The notes under the pieces are model-generated. The model saw nothing but the letters and a program-made list of their open reading frames with translations. It had not been told where the DNA came from and made no database searches. Both the position numbers and the translations under genes were made by a program. Below, in pieces: positions 50,981 through 59,769 of a stretch of 64,000 nucleotides of DNA. Position 1 is the stretch's first letter, and every line of letters begins with the position of its first letter. Where the stretch lies: contig NZ_JAIVMF010000012.1 of NCBI RefSeq assembly GCF_020176715.1, positions 1 to 64,000 on the forward strand, read 5' to 3'. This stretch comes from Stappia stellulata. GTDB lineage: Bacteria; Pseudomonadota; Alphaproteobacteria; Rhizobiales; Stappiaceae.

Positions 50981-52300
50981 ATGAAACTGAAGCATCTGAC
51001 AGCCGGTCTGGCCGCCCTTGCGGTCGCCGCGCCGCTGGCGGTGACAACCGCCCAGGCGTATGAACTGACGATCCCGTCGCTGGTCTATCGCACCGGGCCC
51101 TATGCACCGGGCGGCATTCCCTTCGCCAACGGCTACGCGGATTACTTCAAGCTGCTTGAGCAGCGCGACGGCGGCATCAACGGCGCCACGATCAACTTCG
51201 TGGAATGCGAGACAGCCTACAACACGCAGCAAGGCGTGGAGTGCTACGAAAACACCAAGGGGCAGGGCGACAGCGGCGCGCTCGTCTATCAGCCGCTCTC
51301 CACCGGCATCACCTACCAGCTTATCCCGAAAGCCTCTGTCGACGAGATCCCGCTGTTCACCATGGGTTACGGCCGGACCTCGGCCGCCAACGGCAAGGTG
51401 TTCCCGTGGATCTTCAACTTCCCCGGCACCTATTGGGACGCGGCGTCGGGCATGGTGAACTATGCGGCGGCGATCGAGGGCGGCGAGGACCAGCTCAAGG
51501 GCAAGACCATCGCGCTCGTCTATCACAACTCCGCCTACGGCAAGGAGCCGATCCGCACGCTGGAGGAGCTTGCCAGCAAGCACGGCTTCAAGCTGGAACT
51601 TCTGCCGGTCGACCATCCGGGCCAGGAGCAGAAGGCCACCTGGCTGCAGATCCGCCGCATGCAGCCCGACTGGGTGCTGATGTGGGGCTGGGGCGTCATG
51701 AACCAGGTCGCGGTCAAGGAAGCCTCCTCGATCCGCTTCCCGATGGACCGTTTCATCGGCAACTGGTGGGCCGGGTCCGAGCACGACGTGACGCCGGCGG
51801 GCGAGGGCGCCAACGGCTATCTCTCCGCCACCTTCCACGCACCGGGCGCCGACTTCCCGCTGCACCAGGAAATCCTGGAGAAGGTCTATGACGCCAACAT
51901 GGGCGCGGGCGAGCGCGAGCGCGTCGGCGAGGTGCTCTACAACCGCGGTCTCGTCGCTGCCGTGTGGACGGTCGAGGCCATCCGCAAGGCGATGGAGATC
52001 AAGGGCTCCAACGAGATCACCGGCAAGGACGTGCGTGAAGGCCTCGAGGCGCTGAACGTCACCGAGGAGCGGCTCGGCGAGCTTGGCCTGCCGAACTTCA
52101 CCTATCCGGTCACGATGTCCTGTGCGGTGCATTCCGATCCGGGCACGGTGCTGATCCAGCAGTGGGACGCGGCCGCCGGGACCTGGCGCGTGGTTGCCTC
52201 CGGGATCGAGCCGGACCGGTCGGTGATCATGCCGCTGATCGAAGAGGATTCCGCGGCCTATGCGGCGGAAAACAACATCACTCCGCGGGACTGCAACTGA
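50981..52300 (+). CDS. Branched-chain-type substrate-binding protein (LivJ/K-like)
   Basis: A 439-residue periplasmic binding protein with a signal peptide (MKLKHLTAGLAALAVAAPLA, cleavage near AQA/YE at residue 26). The mature part begins YELTIPSLVYRTGPYAPGGIPFANGYADYFKLL, an altered form of the usual Liv-type opening in which a typical GPLTG motif is replaced by GPYAPGG. KTIALVYHNSAYGKEPIRTLEELA and ADFPLHQEILEKVYDANMG follow. Length and the pattern of divergence suggest a non-amino-acid ligand such as an aromatic acid or amide. GGGAGG ribosome site precedes the ATG at 50981. It follows the permeases by 74 bases. Confidence 0.88.
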   Translation: MKLKHLTAGLAALAVAAPLAVTTAQAYELTIPSLVYRTGPYAPGGIPFANGYADYFKLLEQRDGGINGATINFVECETAYNTQQGVECYENTKGQGDSGALVYQPLSTGITYQLIPKASVDEIPLFTMGYGRTSAANGKVFPWIFNFPGTYWDAASGMVNYAAAIEGGEDQLKGKTIALVYHNSAYGKEPIRTLEELASKHGFKLELLPVDHPGQEQKATWLQIRRMQPDWVLMWGWGVMNQVAVKEASSIRFPMDRFIGNWWAGSEHDVTPAGEGANGYLSATFHAPGADFPLHQEILEKVYDANMGAGERERVGEVLYNRGLVAAVWTVEAIRKAMEIKGSNEITGKDVREGLEALNVTEERLGELGLPNFTYPVTMSCAVHSDPGTVLIQQWDAAAGTWRVVASGIEPDRSVIMPLIEEDSAAYAAENNITPRDCN

Positions 52301-52340
52301 CCGTCGCGACGGTCACGATCCCGATAATGTGGAGCTGAAA

Positions 52341-53159
52341 ATGAACGAGACGTCCGCCAATCCAATCCTTTCGGTGAACAACATCGAGGTGATCTACGAT
52401 CACGTGATCCTGGTGTTGAAGGGCGTCTCGCTCACCGTACCCGAGGGGGGCATCGTTGCCCTCCTCGGCGCCAACGGCGCCGGCAAGACCACCACGCTGA
52501 AAGCGGTGTCCAACCTGCTCGGCGCCGAACGCGGCGATGTCACCAAGGGCGCCATCCTGTTCGAGGGCGAGGAGGTGCAGGCGCTGTCGCCGAATGATCT
52601 CGTCAAGCGCGGCTGCATTCAGGTGATGGAGGGCCGGCATTGCTTCGGCCATCTGACGATCGAGGAAAACCTCCTGACCGGTGCCTATACGCGCCGCGAC
52701 GGGGCGGCCGCGATCAAGAAGGACCTGGAGAAGGTCTATGCCTATTTTCCGAGGCTGAAGGAGCGCAGGTCGAGCCAGGCGGGCTATACCTCCGGCGGTG
52801 AACAGCAGATGTGCGCCATCGGCCGGGCGCTGATGAGCCGGCCGAAGATGATCCTGCTCGACGAACCGTCGATGGGGTTGGCCCCGCAACTGGTCGAGGA
52901 AATCTTCGAGATCGTCAAGGAACTGAACCGCAAGGAAGGCGTGTCCTTCCTGCTGGCGGAACAAAACACCAATGTCGCCCTGCGCTACGCGACCTACGGC
53001 TACATCCTGGAATCGGGGCGCATCGTTCTGGACGGCGACGCCAAGGCATTGCGGGAAAACGAGGACGTCAAGGAATTCTACCTTGGGGTCGGCGGCGAGG
53101 GGCGCCGGTCGTTCCGAAACGTGAAGCATTACAAGCGGCGCAAGCGCTGGCTGGCCTGA
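52341..53159 (+). CDS. Branched-chain-type ABC transporter ATPase (LivF-like)
   Basis: A 272-residue ATPase. Walker A is LLGANGAGKTTTLKAVSNLLGAERGDV (about residues 43-70), followed by QVMEGRHCFGHLTIEENLLTGAY, signature TSGGEQQMCAIGRALMSRPKMILLDEPSMGLAPQ, and LLAEQNTNVALRYATYGYILESG. The LAEQN and MGLAP elements are LivF-specific. It pairs with the LivG-like ATPase. The ATG at 52341 follows GGAGC. The tail has a basic KHYKRRKRWLA end. It is followed by the PaaK-like gene. Confidence 0.92.
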   Translation: MNETSANPILSVNNIEVIYDHVILVLKGVSLTVPEGGIVALLGANGAGKTTTLKAVSNLLGAERGDVTKGAILFEGEEVQALSPNDLVKRGCIQVMEGRHCFGHLTIEENLLTGAYTRRDGAAAIKKDLEKVYAYFPRLKERRSSQAGYTSGGEQQMCAIGRALMSRPKMILLDEPSMGLAPQLVEEIFEIVKELNRKEGVSFLLAEQNTNVALRYATYGYILESGRIVLDGDAKALRENEDVKEFYLGVGGEGRRSFRNVKHYKRRKRWLA

Positions 53160-53288
53160 CCGGCCGCGGGATCTGGTCCGACACAGAGTTTTGAGATCGT
53201 CCGTCGCCGCCGAAGCCTTTCAGCGGACCGGCGTCGTATTGCCCGGGGCGACCGGGAACACCATCAGCCTGAGTGCATGGGGAAAGCG

Positions 53289-54524
53289 ATGAGCGAACAC
53301 CATTTCGACCGCCTGGAAGGACAGGACCCGGACCGGCGCGAGGCGGATCTCTTTGCTCGGCTGCCGGGGCAGATCTCGCATGCGATGACCAACGCACCCG
53401 GCTGGGCCGCACATCTTTCCGGCGTCGATCCGCAGACGGTGCGCGACCGGGCGGCGCTTGCAAGCCTGCCGGTCCTGCGCAAGCCCGAGCTGATGGCGGC
53501 CCAGCAAAAGGCCCCGCCCTTCGGCGGTTTCGCCGCAGGCGACGCCTCGAGCTTCGCGCGGATCTTCATGTCGCCCGGCCCGATCTGGGAGCCGCAGGGC
53601 GAGGGCGACGACCCCTGGAGCGCGGCGCGGGCCTTTCATGCCGCCGGCTTCCGCGCCGGCGACATCGTCCACAATGCCCTTGCCTACCAGATGACGCCGG
53701 GCGGTTTCATCCTCGATCACGGCGCGCGCGCGCTCGGCTGCGCGGTCTATCCGGCCGGGGTCGGCAACACCGAGGCGCAGGTGGACGCGATCACGGCGCT
53801 GCGCCCGGCCGGATACGCCGGCACGCCGGACTATCTCAAGGTTCTGCTCGACAAGGCGGCGGAGCTTGGCCGCGATGTCTCGTCGCTGACCAAGGCGCTG
53901 GTGTCCGGCGGCGCGCTGTTTCCAAGCCTGCGCGCGGAGTACGAGAGCCGCGGCGTCACGGTGCTTCAGGCCTATGCCACCGCCGATCTCGGCGTGATCG
54001 CCTATGAAACGATCCCGGACGACGGGCTGATCGTCAACGAGAACATGATCGTCGAGATCGTGCGCCCGGGCACCGGAACGCCGGTGGCCGATGGCGAGGT
54101 CGGCGAACTGGTCGTCACCACCTTCAAGCAGAGCTATCCGCTGATTCGCTTTGGAACCGGGGATCTCTCGGCGCTGCTGCCGGGCCGCTCCGCCTGCGGG
54201 CGCACCAACATGCGCCTGAAGGGCTGGATGGGCCGGGCCGACCAGAGGACCAAGGTGAAGGGCATGTTCGTCGATCCCAAGCAGATCGCCGAGGTGCTGG
54301 CGCGCCATCCCGAGGTCGCGCGGGCCCGCCTCGTGGTCGAGCGCAACGGCGAGCAGGACGCGATGCGGTTGCTGTTCGAGGCGGAGGGCGCGGAAATCGC
54401 CGATGCGCTGGCCGCCAGCCTGCGGGATGTTACGAAGCTCGGAGGCCAGGTCGAGCGGGTGAAGATGGGCAGTTTGCCCAATGACGGGAAGGTGATTTCC
54501 GACGAGAGAAACTACGAATCCTGA
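53289..54524 (+). CDS. PaaK-like (phenylacetate-CoA ligase family) protein with altered ATP-loop motif
   Basis: A 411-residue protein of the phenylacetate-CoA ligase fold. The family adenylation loop (SSGTTGxP in PaaK) reads FMSPGPIWEPQG at about residue 91, so the Ser/Thr/Gly-rich phosphate contacts are not canonical. Later features are near normal: VLQAYATADLGVIAYE, RFGTGDLSALLPG and the C-terminal KGMFVDPKQIAEVLARHPEVARARLVV. The ATG at 53289 follows GGGGAAAG and is preferred over one at 53277. It may be a ligase for aromatic acids, or a non-catalytic relative. It ends the plus-strand importer operon. Confidence 0.8.
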   Translation: MSEHHFDRLEGQDPDRREADLFARLPGQISHAMTNAPGWAAHLSGVDPQTVRDRAALASLPVLRKPELMAAQQKAPPFGGFAAGDASSFARIFMSPGPIWEPQGEGDDPWSAARAFHAAGFRAGDIVHNALAYQMTPGGFILDHGARALGCAVYPAGVGNTEAQVDAITALRPAGYAGTPDYLKVLLDKAAELGRDVSSLTKALVSGGALFPSLRAEYESRGVTVLQAYATADLGVIAYETIPDDGLIVNENMIVEIVRPGTGTPVADGEVGELVVTTFKQSYPLIRFGTGDLSALLPGRSACGRTNMRLKGWMGRADQRTKVKGMFVDPKQIAEVLARHPEVARARLVVERNGEQDAMRLLFEAEGAEIADALAASLRDVTKLGGQVERVKMGSLPNDGKVISDERNYES

Positions 54525-54588
54525 CAATAGTGTTAGCGATTCGTTAGGAATGTTGGGGTGTAGGGCCTAAGATATTCTCGTTTCTGTT

Positions 54589-54610
54589 GCACAATCGATC
54601 CCGATTGTGC
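54589..54610 (+). other. Hairpin between the PaaK-like gene and the response regulator
   Basis: GCACAATCG (54589-54597) and CGATTGTGC (54602-54610) form a perfect 9-bp stem with an ATCC loop. It is followed by CTATTCAGCC, so no T-run is present. It may end the importer operon or lie in the leader of the response regulator. Confidence 0.4.
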
Positions 54611-54657
54611 CTATTCAGCCTGAGTGTCAGGCACAGCAAACGAGGGCAAGCGCGGCA

Positions 54658-55107
54658 ATGCAGGACGCGAACAAGGGGGATCACGGCGCCAGCATCCTGC
54701 TCGTTGAGGATGATCCCGATGATATCCGCATCATCCTGAAATCGCTCGAAACCTCGCCCGTTCCGGTTCGCATCACCACGGTCGAAAACGGGGTCGACGC
54801 GCTTGCGGAACTCGACCGGCTGGCGGCAGCCGGCCAGTCCGCTCCCGACTTGATTCTGCTCGATCTGAATTTGCCGGTGATGGGCGGAACCGAGTTTCTG
54901 GCGCGGCTGCGCGCGCATGCATTTTTCAGCGCCGTCCCCGTGTGCGTCTTCACCACCGCCGACGATCCGGTGACGATCCGCTCCGCCTATGCGGCGGGTG
55001 CCAATGCGGTTGTGACCAAGGCCGACAGCCTCGCGGGCATGAGCGAGGTGCTGCACACGATCGTGGAGTTCTGGTTCAAGGTGGCGGAGCGCTTTCCGGC
55101 GGACTGA
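54658..55107 (+). CDS. Stand-alone response regulator receiver (Rcp1-like)
   Basis: A 149-residue single-domain receiver. It has ILLVEDDPDDIRIILKSLE (acidic pair), DLILLDLNLPVMGGTEFLARLRA (phosphoacceptor Asp), FTTADDPVTIRSAYAAGANAVVTKAD (Thr and Lys). The length and the PVRITTVENGVDALAEL segment match the Rcp1 class. Without an output domain, it probably acts by protein contact with a kinase or another receiver. A kinase partner is not adjacent. The ATG at 54658 is used; a GTG at 54607 would add 17 residues. Confidence 0.85.
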   Translation: MQDANKGDHGASILLVEDDPDDIRIILKSLETSPVPVRITTVENGVDALAELDRLAAAGQSAPDLILLDLNLPVMGGTEFLARLRAHAFFSAVPVCVFTTADDPVTIRSAYAAGANAVVTKADSLAGMSEVLHTIVEFWFKVAERFPAD

Positions 55108-55291
55108 CGCGCAAATCGCTCCCTGGTGCGCTGCCCGTCTCCATGCCCGGCGCCTTTCGAATACCCTTCAGCGTCGCAAAGCGTGGCAAGCCTGTCATGA
55201 TTTCAAGCCTGTGCCCGCGTTCGATCCCCGCTCCCAAGGCGGTGCATCGACGGGCCGGTTTTCAAGGTCACCCAACCGGACCCAATGCCGG

Positions 55292-55828
55292 CTAGAGATA
55301 GAATATCTCGCTGTCCTCCGGCGGGACCTGCCGGGGGTCCGGCTGCGGCGTTGGATCGGGCGAGGCCGGGGTGTCGTCTTGCGCGGCGTCCTGCGGGGGC
55401 TTTTCGGCCACCGGCGCGTCCAGGTCGCCAAGGGCTGCCAGGAGGTGGGAGCGCAGCACCGTCTGGGAGAACGGCTTGACCAGCACGGAACTGGCATTGA
55501 GGTTTGCCGCGCGCTCGAGCAGTTCCAGGTCGACACGGGTGCTGGTGATGATCACCGGCGTCATGGCGGTCTTCGGATTGTCGGCGCGTCTCAACCTGGC
55601 CAGCATGCGCGCGTTTTCGAGCTCGGGCTGACTCCAGTCGAGCAGGATCGCGTCGACCGGATGGGTTTTCAGCATCTGTTCCGCGGCGGTGGCATTTGCC
55701 GCCTCGATGACGTCGTCGATCCCGAGTTCCTTCAGCAGGCTTTTGATCAACCGCCGGGTGAAGGCACTGCGTTCCACCAGCATGACCGCATTGCGCCGAC
55801 CGGATCCGGAGTTGGACGTGAATCGCAT
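55292..55828 (-). CDS. Response regulator receiver with Pro-rich tail
   Basis: A 178-residue protein. Residues 12-130 are a receiver with VMLVERSAFTRR (one acidic residue instead of two), DAILLDWSQPELENARM (phosphoacceptor Asp), IITSTR and VLVKPFSQTV (Lys). Residues 135-178 are a proline- and acid-rich low-complexity tail (PPQDAAQDDTPASPDP...) ending EDSEIFYL. It converges with the receiver at 54658. The ATG at 55828 starts a basic leader. The missing acidic residue might lower metal binding and phosphorylation. Its partner is unknown. Confidence 0.8.
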   Translation of the reverse strand: MRFTSNSGSGRRNAVMLVERSAFTRRLIKSLLKELGIDDVIEAANATAAEQMLKTHPVDAILLDWSQPELENARMLARLRRADNPKTAMTPVIITSTRVDLELLERAANLNASSVLVKPFSQTVLRSHLLAALGDLDAPVAEKPPQDAAQDDTPASPDPTPQPDPRQVPPEDSEIFYL

Positions 55829-56081
55829 GCCTGTCCGTTTTCTGCGCCATTGGCGGGATTGGAGTGTTGATACACTGTCATATTTCACTATCTCCCTGAA
55901 GGCTGCGTTAATTCCGCTCCTGCCCCGGGCGGTAATGCCCGCAAATCGCGTGCGGCAGCATGTCGCGAAAGGGGCAAAACCTTTGTGCATTTGTGCGCGT
56001 ACAAGGGCTAGTGTGTGGATAATCGCCGCCTTGCGCCTTAGTTAGGCGGCGGTAGAGCAAGAGGATGCGACCGGGAGCCCC
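55829..56081. other. Divergent spacer with hairpin in the ferrochelatase leader
   Basis: No gene is visible in this 253-base region. CGCCGCCT (56024-56031) and AGGCGGCG (56044-56051) form an 8-bp stem with a 12-base loop, 31 bases before hemH. A near-palindrome TTGTGCGCGTACAA lies at 55991-56004, and GATAAT at 56018 may be a -10 element. No typical iron-control box (Irr/Fur) is seen. Confidence 0.4.
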
Positions 56082-57170
56082 ATGGACAGCATGACCGCAA
56101 TCGACCAGGAAACCGACAACGAAGACCGCGCACGCCAAATGCGGCAGATCCGGCTGCCCTCGGACCATCCGAAGGTGAAGGCGGGAAAGATCGGCGTCCT
56201 GCTGGTCAATCTCGGCACGCCGGACGGCACGGATTTTCGTTCGATGCGGCGTTATTTGCGCGAATTCCTGTCCGACAAGCGGGTGATCGAGTGGCCGCGC
56301 GCGCTCTGGTACCCGATCCTCTACGGCATTGTCCTCAACACCCGTCCGACCAAATCCGGCAAGGCCTATGACGAGATCTGGAATCGGGAGCTGGACGAAT
56401 CCCCGCTGCGCACGATCACTCGGTCGCAGGCCGACAAGCTCGCCGCTGACATGACCGACCCGGACGGGCGCATCGTCGTCGATTGGGCGATGCGCTACGG
56501 CAATCCCTCGATCCCGTCGCGGCTCGAGCATTTGCGCGAGCAGGGCTGCGAGCGTCTGCTGGTCTTCCCGCTCTACCCGCAGTATTCGGCGTCCACCACC
56601 GCCACCGTGAACGACGTGGTGTTCAACGAGCTGACCAAGCTGCGCTGGCAGCCGGCGCTTCGGACCGTGCCGCCCTATCACGACGATCCGGCCTATATCG
56701 ACGCGCTGGCCGTTTCCATCGAGCAGAGCCTTGCCTCGCTCGATTTCGAGCCGGAACTGGTGCTGGCCTCCTTCCACGGCATTCCCCAGTCCTATTTCAA
56801 GAAGGGCGACCCCTATCATTGCCACTGCCACAAGACGACGCGACTGGTGCGCGAGCGGCTGGGGTGGCCGGCAGACAAGCTCAAGATCACCTTCCAGTCC
56901 CGGTTCGGCCCGGAGGAATGGCTCCAGCCCTACACCGACAAGACGGTGGAGAGCCTCGCCAAATCGGGGGTGAAGAAGCTCGCGATCATCAATCCGGGGT
57001 TCGTGGCGGACTGCCTGGAGACGCTTGAGGAAATCGCCGGCGAGGCCGGGGAGATCTTCGAGGAGCACGGCGGCGAGCATTTCGCCCATATCCCCTGCCT
57101 GAACGACAGCGCGGAAGGGATGTCGGTCCTGAAGACCATCGTCGAGCGCGAGCTGTCCGGCTGGATCTGA
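56082..57170 (+). CDS. hemH: Ferrochelatase
   Basis: A 362-residue enzyme that inserts ferrous iron into protoporphyrin IX, the last step of heme synthesis, at the cytoplasmic face. The catalytic His is in [29 protein letters not shown] (His232) and the conserved Glu in [19 protein letters not shown] (Glu313). [16 protein letters not shown] and [13 protein letters not shown] are standard. The CHCH motif could hold a [2Fe-2S] cluster in some homologues, though only some cysteines are present here. GGGAG just before the ATG at 56082 supports this start, with an internal ATG at 56091 as alternative. Confidence 0.95.
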   Translation: MDSMTAIDQETDNEDRARQMRQIRLPSDHPKVKAGKIGVLLVNLGTPDGTDFRSMRRYLREFLSDKRVIEWPRALWYPILYGIVLNTRPTKSGKAYDEIWNRELDESPLRTITRSQADKLAADMTDPDGRIVVDWAMRYGNPSIPSRLEHLREQGCERLLVFPLYPQYSASTTATVNDVVFNELTKLRWQPALRTVPPYHDDPAYIDALAVSIEQSLASLDFEPELVLASFHGIPQSYFKKGDPYHCHCHKTTRLVRERLGWPADKLKITFQSRFGPEEWLQPYTDKTVESLAKSGVKKLAIINPGFVADCLETLEEIAGEAGEIFEEHGGEHFAHIPCLNDSAEGMSVLKTIVERELSGWI

Positions 57171-57187
57171 GCCGACCCGCGCTCAAT

Positions 57188-57214
57188 CGACGGTGGATGA
57201 TCCGCCGTCGTGTC
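57188..57214 (+). terminator. Hairpin following hemH
   Basis: CGACGGTGG (57188-57196) pairs with CCGCCGTCG (57202-57210) with one T-G and an ATGAT loop, and is followed by TGTC. It lies 18 bases after the ferrochelatase stop and is the likely terminator, though the T-tract is poor. Confidence 0.5.
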
Positions 57215-57262
57215 TTCCCGAACTTGCACATTGGCGCGGAGTGCGTACATCTGGGCGTGCAA

Positions 57263-57286
57263 TCCGGCGGCAGCCCTGCCGCCGGA
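57263..57286 (+). other. GC hairpin in the SPFH leader
   Basis: TCCGGCGGCAG (57263-57273) pairs fully with CTGCCGCCGGA (57276-57286) over 11 bases with a two-base apex. It lies 53 bases before the SPFH start. No T-run follows; it may limit read-through or stabilise the leader. Confidence 0.4.
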
Positions 57287-57339
57287 CGGCCGCGCGGTCT
57301 CCTTCCGCGTCGGCTGCATTTGCCGGGAAGGACAATTTC

Positions 57340-58341
57340 ATGATCGATGGTATCGCCGGCTTCGACATTCTCGTCGTGGTCTTGTTCGTGCTTGCCGTCC
57401 TGGTGGTCTTTGCCGGCGTCAAGACGGTGCCGCAGGGCTTCAATTTCACGGTGGAGCGCTTCGGGCGCTACAGCAAGACGCTGACGCCGGGGCTGAATTT
57501 CATCGTGCCCTTCGTCGATCGCATCGGCCACCGGATCAACATGATGGAGCAGGTGCTCGACGTGCCCTCGCAAGAGGTGATCACGCGCGACAATGCGACC
57601 GTCACGGCCGATGGCGTGACCTTCTACCAGGTGCTCGACGCGGCCCGGGCGGCCTATGAGGTGTCGGGGCTGGAAAACGCGATCCTGAACCTGACGATGA
57701 CCAACATCCGCTCGGTCATGGGCTCGATGGATCTCGATGAACTTCTGTCCAATCGCGACGAGATCAACGGCCGCCTGCTTCGGGTGGTCGATGCCGCGGC
57801 CGCGCCCTGGGGCATCAAGATGACCCGCATCGAGATCAAGGACATCAACCCGCCGCGCGACCTGGTCGACGCCATGGGCCGGCAGATGAAAGCGGAGCGC
57901 GAGAAGCGCGCCTCCATTCTGGAAGCCGAAGGCAAGCGGCAGTCGGAAATCCTGCAGGCGGAAGGCGAGAAGCAGTCGCTGATCCTGGAAGCCGAGGGCC
58001 GGCGCGAGGCGGCTTTCCGCGACGCGGAGGCGCGCGAGCGCTCCGCCGAGGCGGAAGCGGCGGCGACACGCATGGTCAGCGAGGCGATCGGCGCCGGCGA
58101 TCTTCAGGCGATCAACTACTTCGTCGCCAACAAATATGTCGAGGCGCTTGGAAAATTCGCGAACTCGCCGAACCAGAAGCTGCTGATCCTGCCCACCGAG
58201 ACCACGTCGGTGCTGGGCTCGCTCGCCGGCATTGCGGAAATCGCCAAGGAAGCCTTCGGTGACGAAAACCGGGCCCGTCCGCGCGGTGCCGCCGGACGCG
58301 TGCCAAGCGCCGGTGTGCGGCCCGACGAGAGCGGCACATGA
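57340..58341 (+). CDS. SPFH/band 7 membrane protein (stomatin/QmcA-like)
   Basis: A 333-residue protein with one N-terminal helix ([18 protein letters not shown]) and a band 7 domain ([56 protein letters not shown]). A long coiled-coil with [29 protein letters not shown] repeats follows at about 185-250. SPFH proteins form oligomeric membrane microdomains. GGAAGGA sets the ATG at 57340. It overlaps the NfeD-like gene by four bases (ATGA), the standard SPFH-NfeD pairing. Confidence 0.92.
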   Translation: MIDGIAGFDILVVVLFVLAVLVVFAGVKTVPQGFNFTVERFGRYSKTLTPGLNFIVPFVDRIGHRINMMEQVLDVPSQEVITRDNATVTADGVTFYQVLDAARAAYEVSGLENAILNLTMTNIRSVMGSMDLDELLSNRDEINGRLLRVVDAAAAPWGIKMTRIEIKDINPPRDLVDAMGRQMKAEREKRASILEAEGKRQSEILQAEGEKQSLILEAEGRREAAFRDAEARERSAEAEAAATRMVSEAIGAGDLQAINYFVANKYVEALGKFANSPNQKLLILPTETTSVLGSLAGIAEIAKEAFGDENRARPRGAAGRVPSAGVRPDESGT

Positions 58342-58808
58342 GCATCATCGAGCGGATCATCTTCGAGCTCGGCCCCTGGTCCTGGTGGATCGGGGGGCTC
58401 TTGCTGCTCGGGCTTGAGGTGGTGGCGCCTGGAACCTTTTTCCTCTGGTTCGGCCTGTCCGCGCTGATTGTCGGGACGCTGGCGCTGTTCCTGGACATTT
58501 CCTGGCAAGTCGAGCTCGTCCTGTTCGGTGTCCTGTCGCTCGCCAGTCTGCTGGTGGGCCGGGCGTTCATGCGCCGGAGCGGGGATGCGGAAGGCGATCC
58601 GGGCCTCAACCGCCGCGGCAGCCGGCTGGTGGGCCGCGAGTTCGTGCTGGAGCAGCCGATTTCGCAAGGCGACGGCCGGGTCCGGATCGACGACACGATC
58701 TGGCGCGTGACCGGGGACGACATGCCCGCAGGCACGCGGATCCGCGTGGAACGGCTCGACGGACCTCTGCTGGTCGTTGTTGCGGTTCAGCCCAGGGACA
58801 CCGCCTGA
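58338..58808 (+). CDS. NfeD-like membrane protein
   Basis: A 156-residue protein with helices at about residues 12-33, 34-52 and 57-77, and a C-terminal OB-fold domain ([57 protein letters not shown]). Short NfeD proteins of this type lack the protease domain and act with SPFH partners. It starts inside the SPFH stop codon, which implies co-translation. The ends of this gene and the MotB-type gene converge with 19 bases between. Confidence 0.9.
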   Translation: MSIIERIIFELGPWSWWIGGLLLLGLEVVAPGTFFLWFGLSALIVGTLALFLDISWQVELVLFGVLSLASLLVGRAFMRRSGDAEGDPGLNRRGSRLVGREFVLEQPISQGDGRVRIDDTIWRVTGDDMPAGTRIRVERLDGPLLVVVAVQPRDTA

Positions 58809-58827
58809 TCCGGCGCGGCCGTCACCC

Positions 58828-59682
58828 TCAGGGATTGTGACCGAGCGGGATCGGCGGCTCTTCGCGCATCAGCAGAATGCCGATCCGGCGGTTGGCCGCC
58901 AGATAGGGGTCGTTGGGAAACAGCGGCTCTGTGTCGGCCTTGCCGACGACGCTGTAGAAGCGATCGGTGGGAATGCCGTATTCCGACAGGATCTGGCGCG
59001 CGGCATTGGCACGGTCGGCCGACAGCTCCCAGGCCGTATAACCGGGATTTATCGCTGCGCCGCCAGCCGTGGTGTGCCCGGTGATCTCGATCCGGTTCGG
59101 CATGCGGGCGACCACCGGCGCCATGGCGGACAGAAGCCGCCGGGTGATCTCATAGGGATATTTCGACCCTTCCGGGAACATCGAGCGGCCGTCCTGGTCC
59201 ACCAGGGTGATGTTCAACCCTTCCTCGGTCTCCTCCAGGATGATGTTGGAGGAGATTTCCGTGATGTCGGGCATTTCCTGCCAGGCCTGGCGCAGGGAGG
59301 CGGCGGCGGTGGCGAACTGGCGCGGACGCTCGATCTCCGCCTCGCGCACGTCGTGGGTGTTCGCCTCGGGTCCCTGTTTGCGGCGCTTTTCGTGGCGCTG
59401 CTCGGCAAAGTCGGAATCGAGCTCCTCCGGAACCTGCGTGATGTCCTTCATGTAGTCGCGGATCGGAATGCCCTCGACCTCGATGATGCCGGTGCGCCGC
59501 GACGTCTCCTTGATGCCGAAGGCCTCGCGCATGGAGCCGGCGACGACCTGAAGCTTCTGCTTGTCCTGGATGGAAAAGGAGATGATAAGCACGAAGAAGC
59601 AGACGAGCAGGGACATGAGGTCGGCGAAGGTCACGAGCCATTCCGGAGCGCCGCCGCCACCAGCAGGTTTCTTCCGAGCCAT
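58828..59682 (-). CDS. motB: Flagellar motor protein MotB-type (OmpA domain)
   Basis: A 284-residue stator subunit. A short basic N-terminus leads to one helix with the ion-carrying Asp in VTFADLMSLLVCFFVLIISF (about residues 17-36). A helical linker follows. The C-terminal peptidoglycan-binding OmpA domain has ITGHTTAGGAAINPGYTAWELSADRANAARQIL and ANRRIGILL. The linker between 60 and 130 is charged and shorter than in rhizobial MotB. GGGAG precedes the start at 59682. It lies 87 bases after the MotA-type gene on the same strand, forming a stator pair. No other flagellar genes are present in the window. Confidence 0.88.
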   Translation of the reverse strand: MARKKPAGGGGAPEWLVTFADLMSLLVCFFVLIISFSIQDKQKLQVVAGSMREAFGIKETSRRTGIIEVEGIPIRDYMKDITQVPEELDSDFAEQRHEKRRKQGPEANTHDVREAEIERPRQFATAAASLRQAWQEMPDITEISSNIILEETEEGLNITLVDQDGRSMFPEGSKYPYEITRRLLSAMAPVVARMPNRIEITGHTTAGGAAINPGYTAWELSADRANAARQILSEYGIPTDRFYSVVGKADTEPLFPNDPYLAANRRIGILLMREEPPIPLGHNP

Positions 59683-59769
59683 CGTCTTGTCTCCCGTGTC
59701 GCGGGCGCGCCGTCAGCTTTCGGGCCGCGGCATCGCCATCGCGCGTGTGTCGATACGCCGGTTTGCCGC

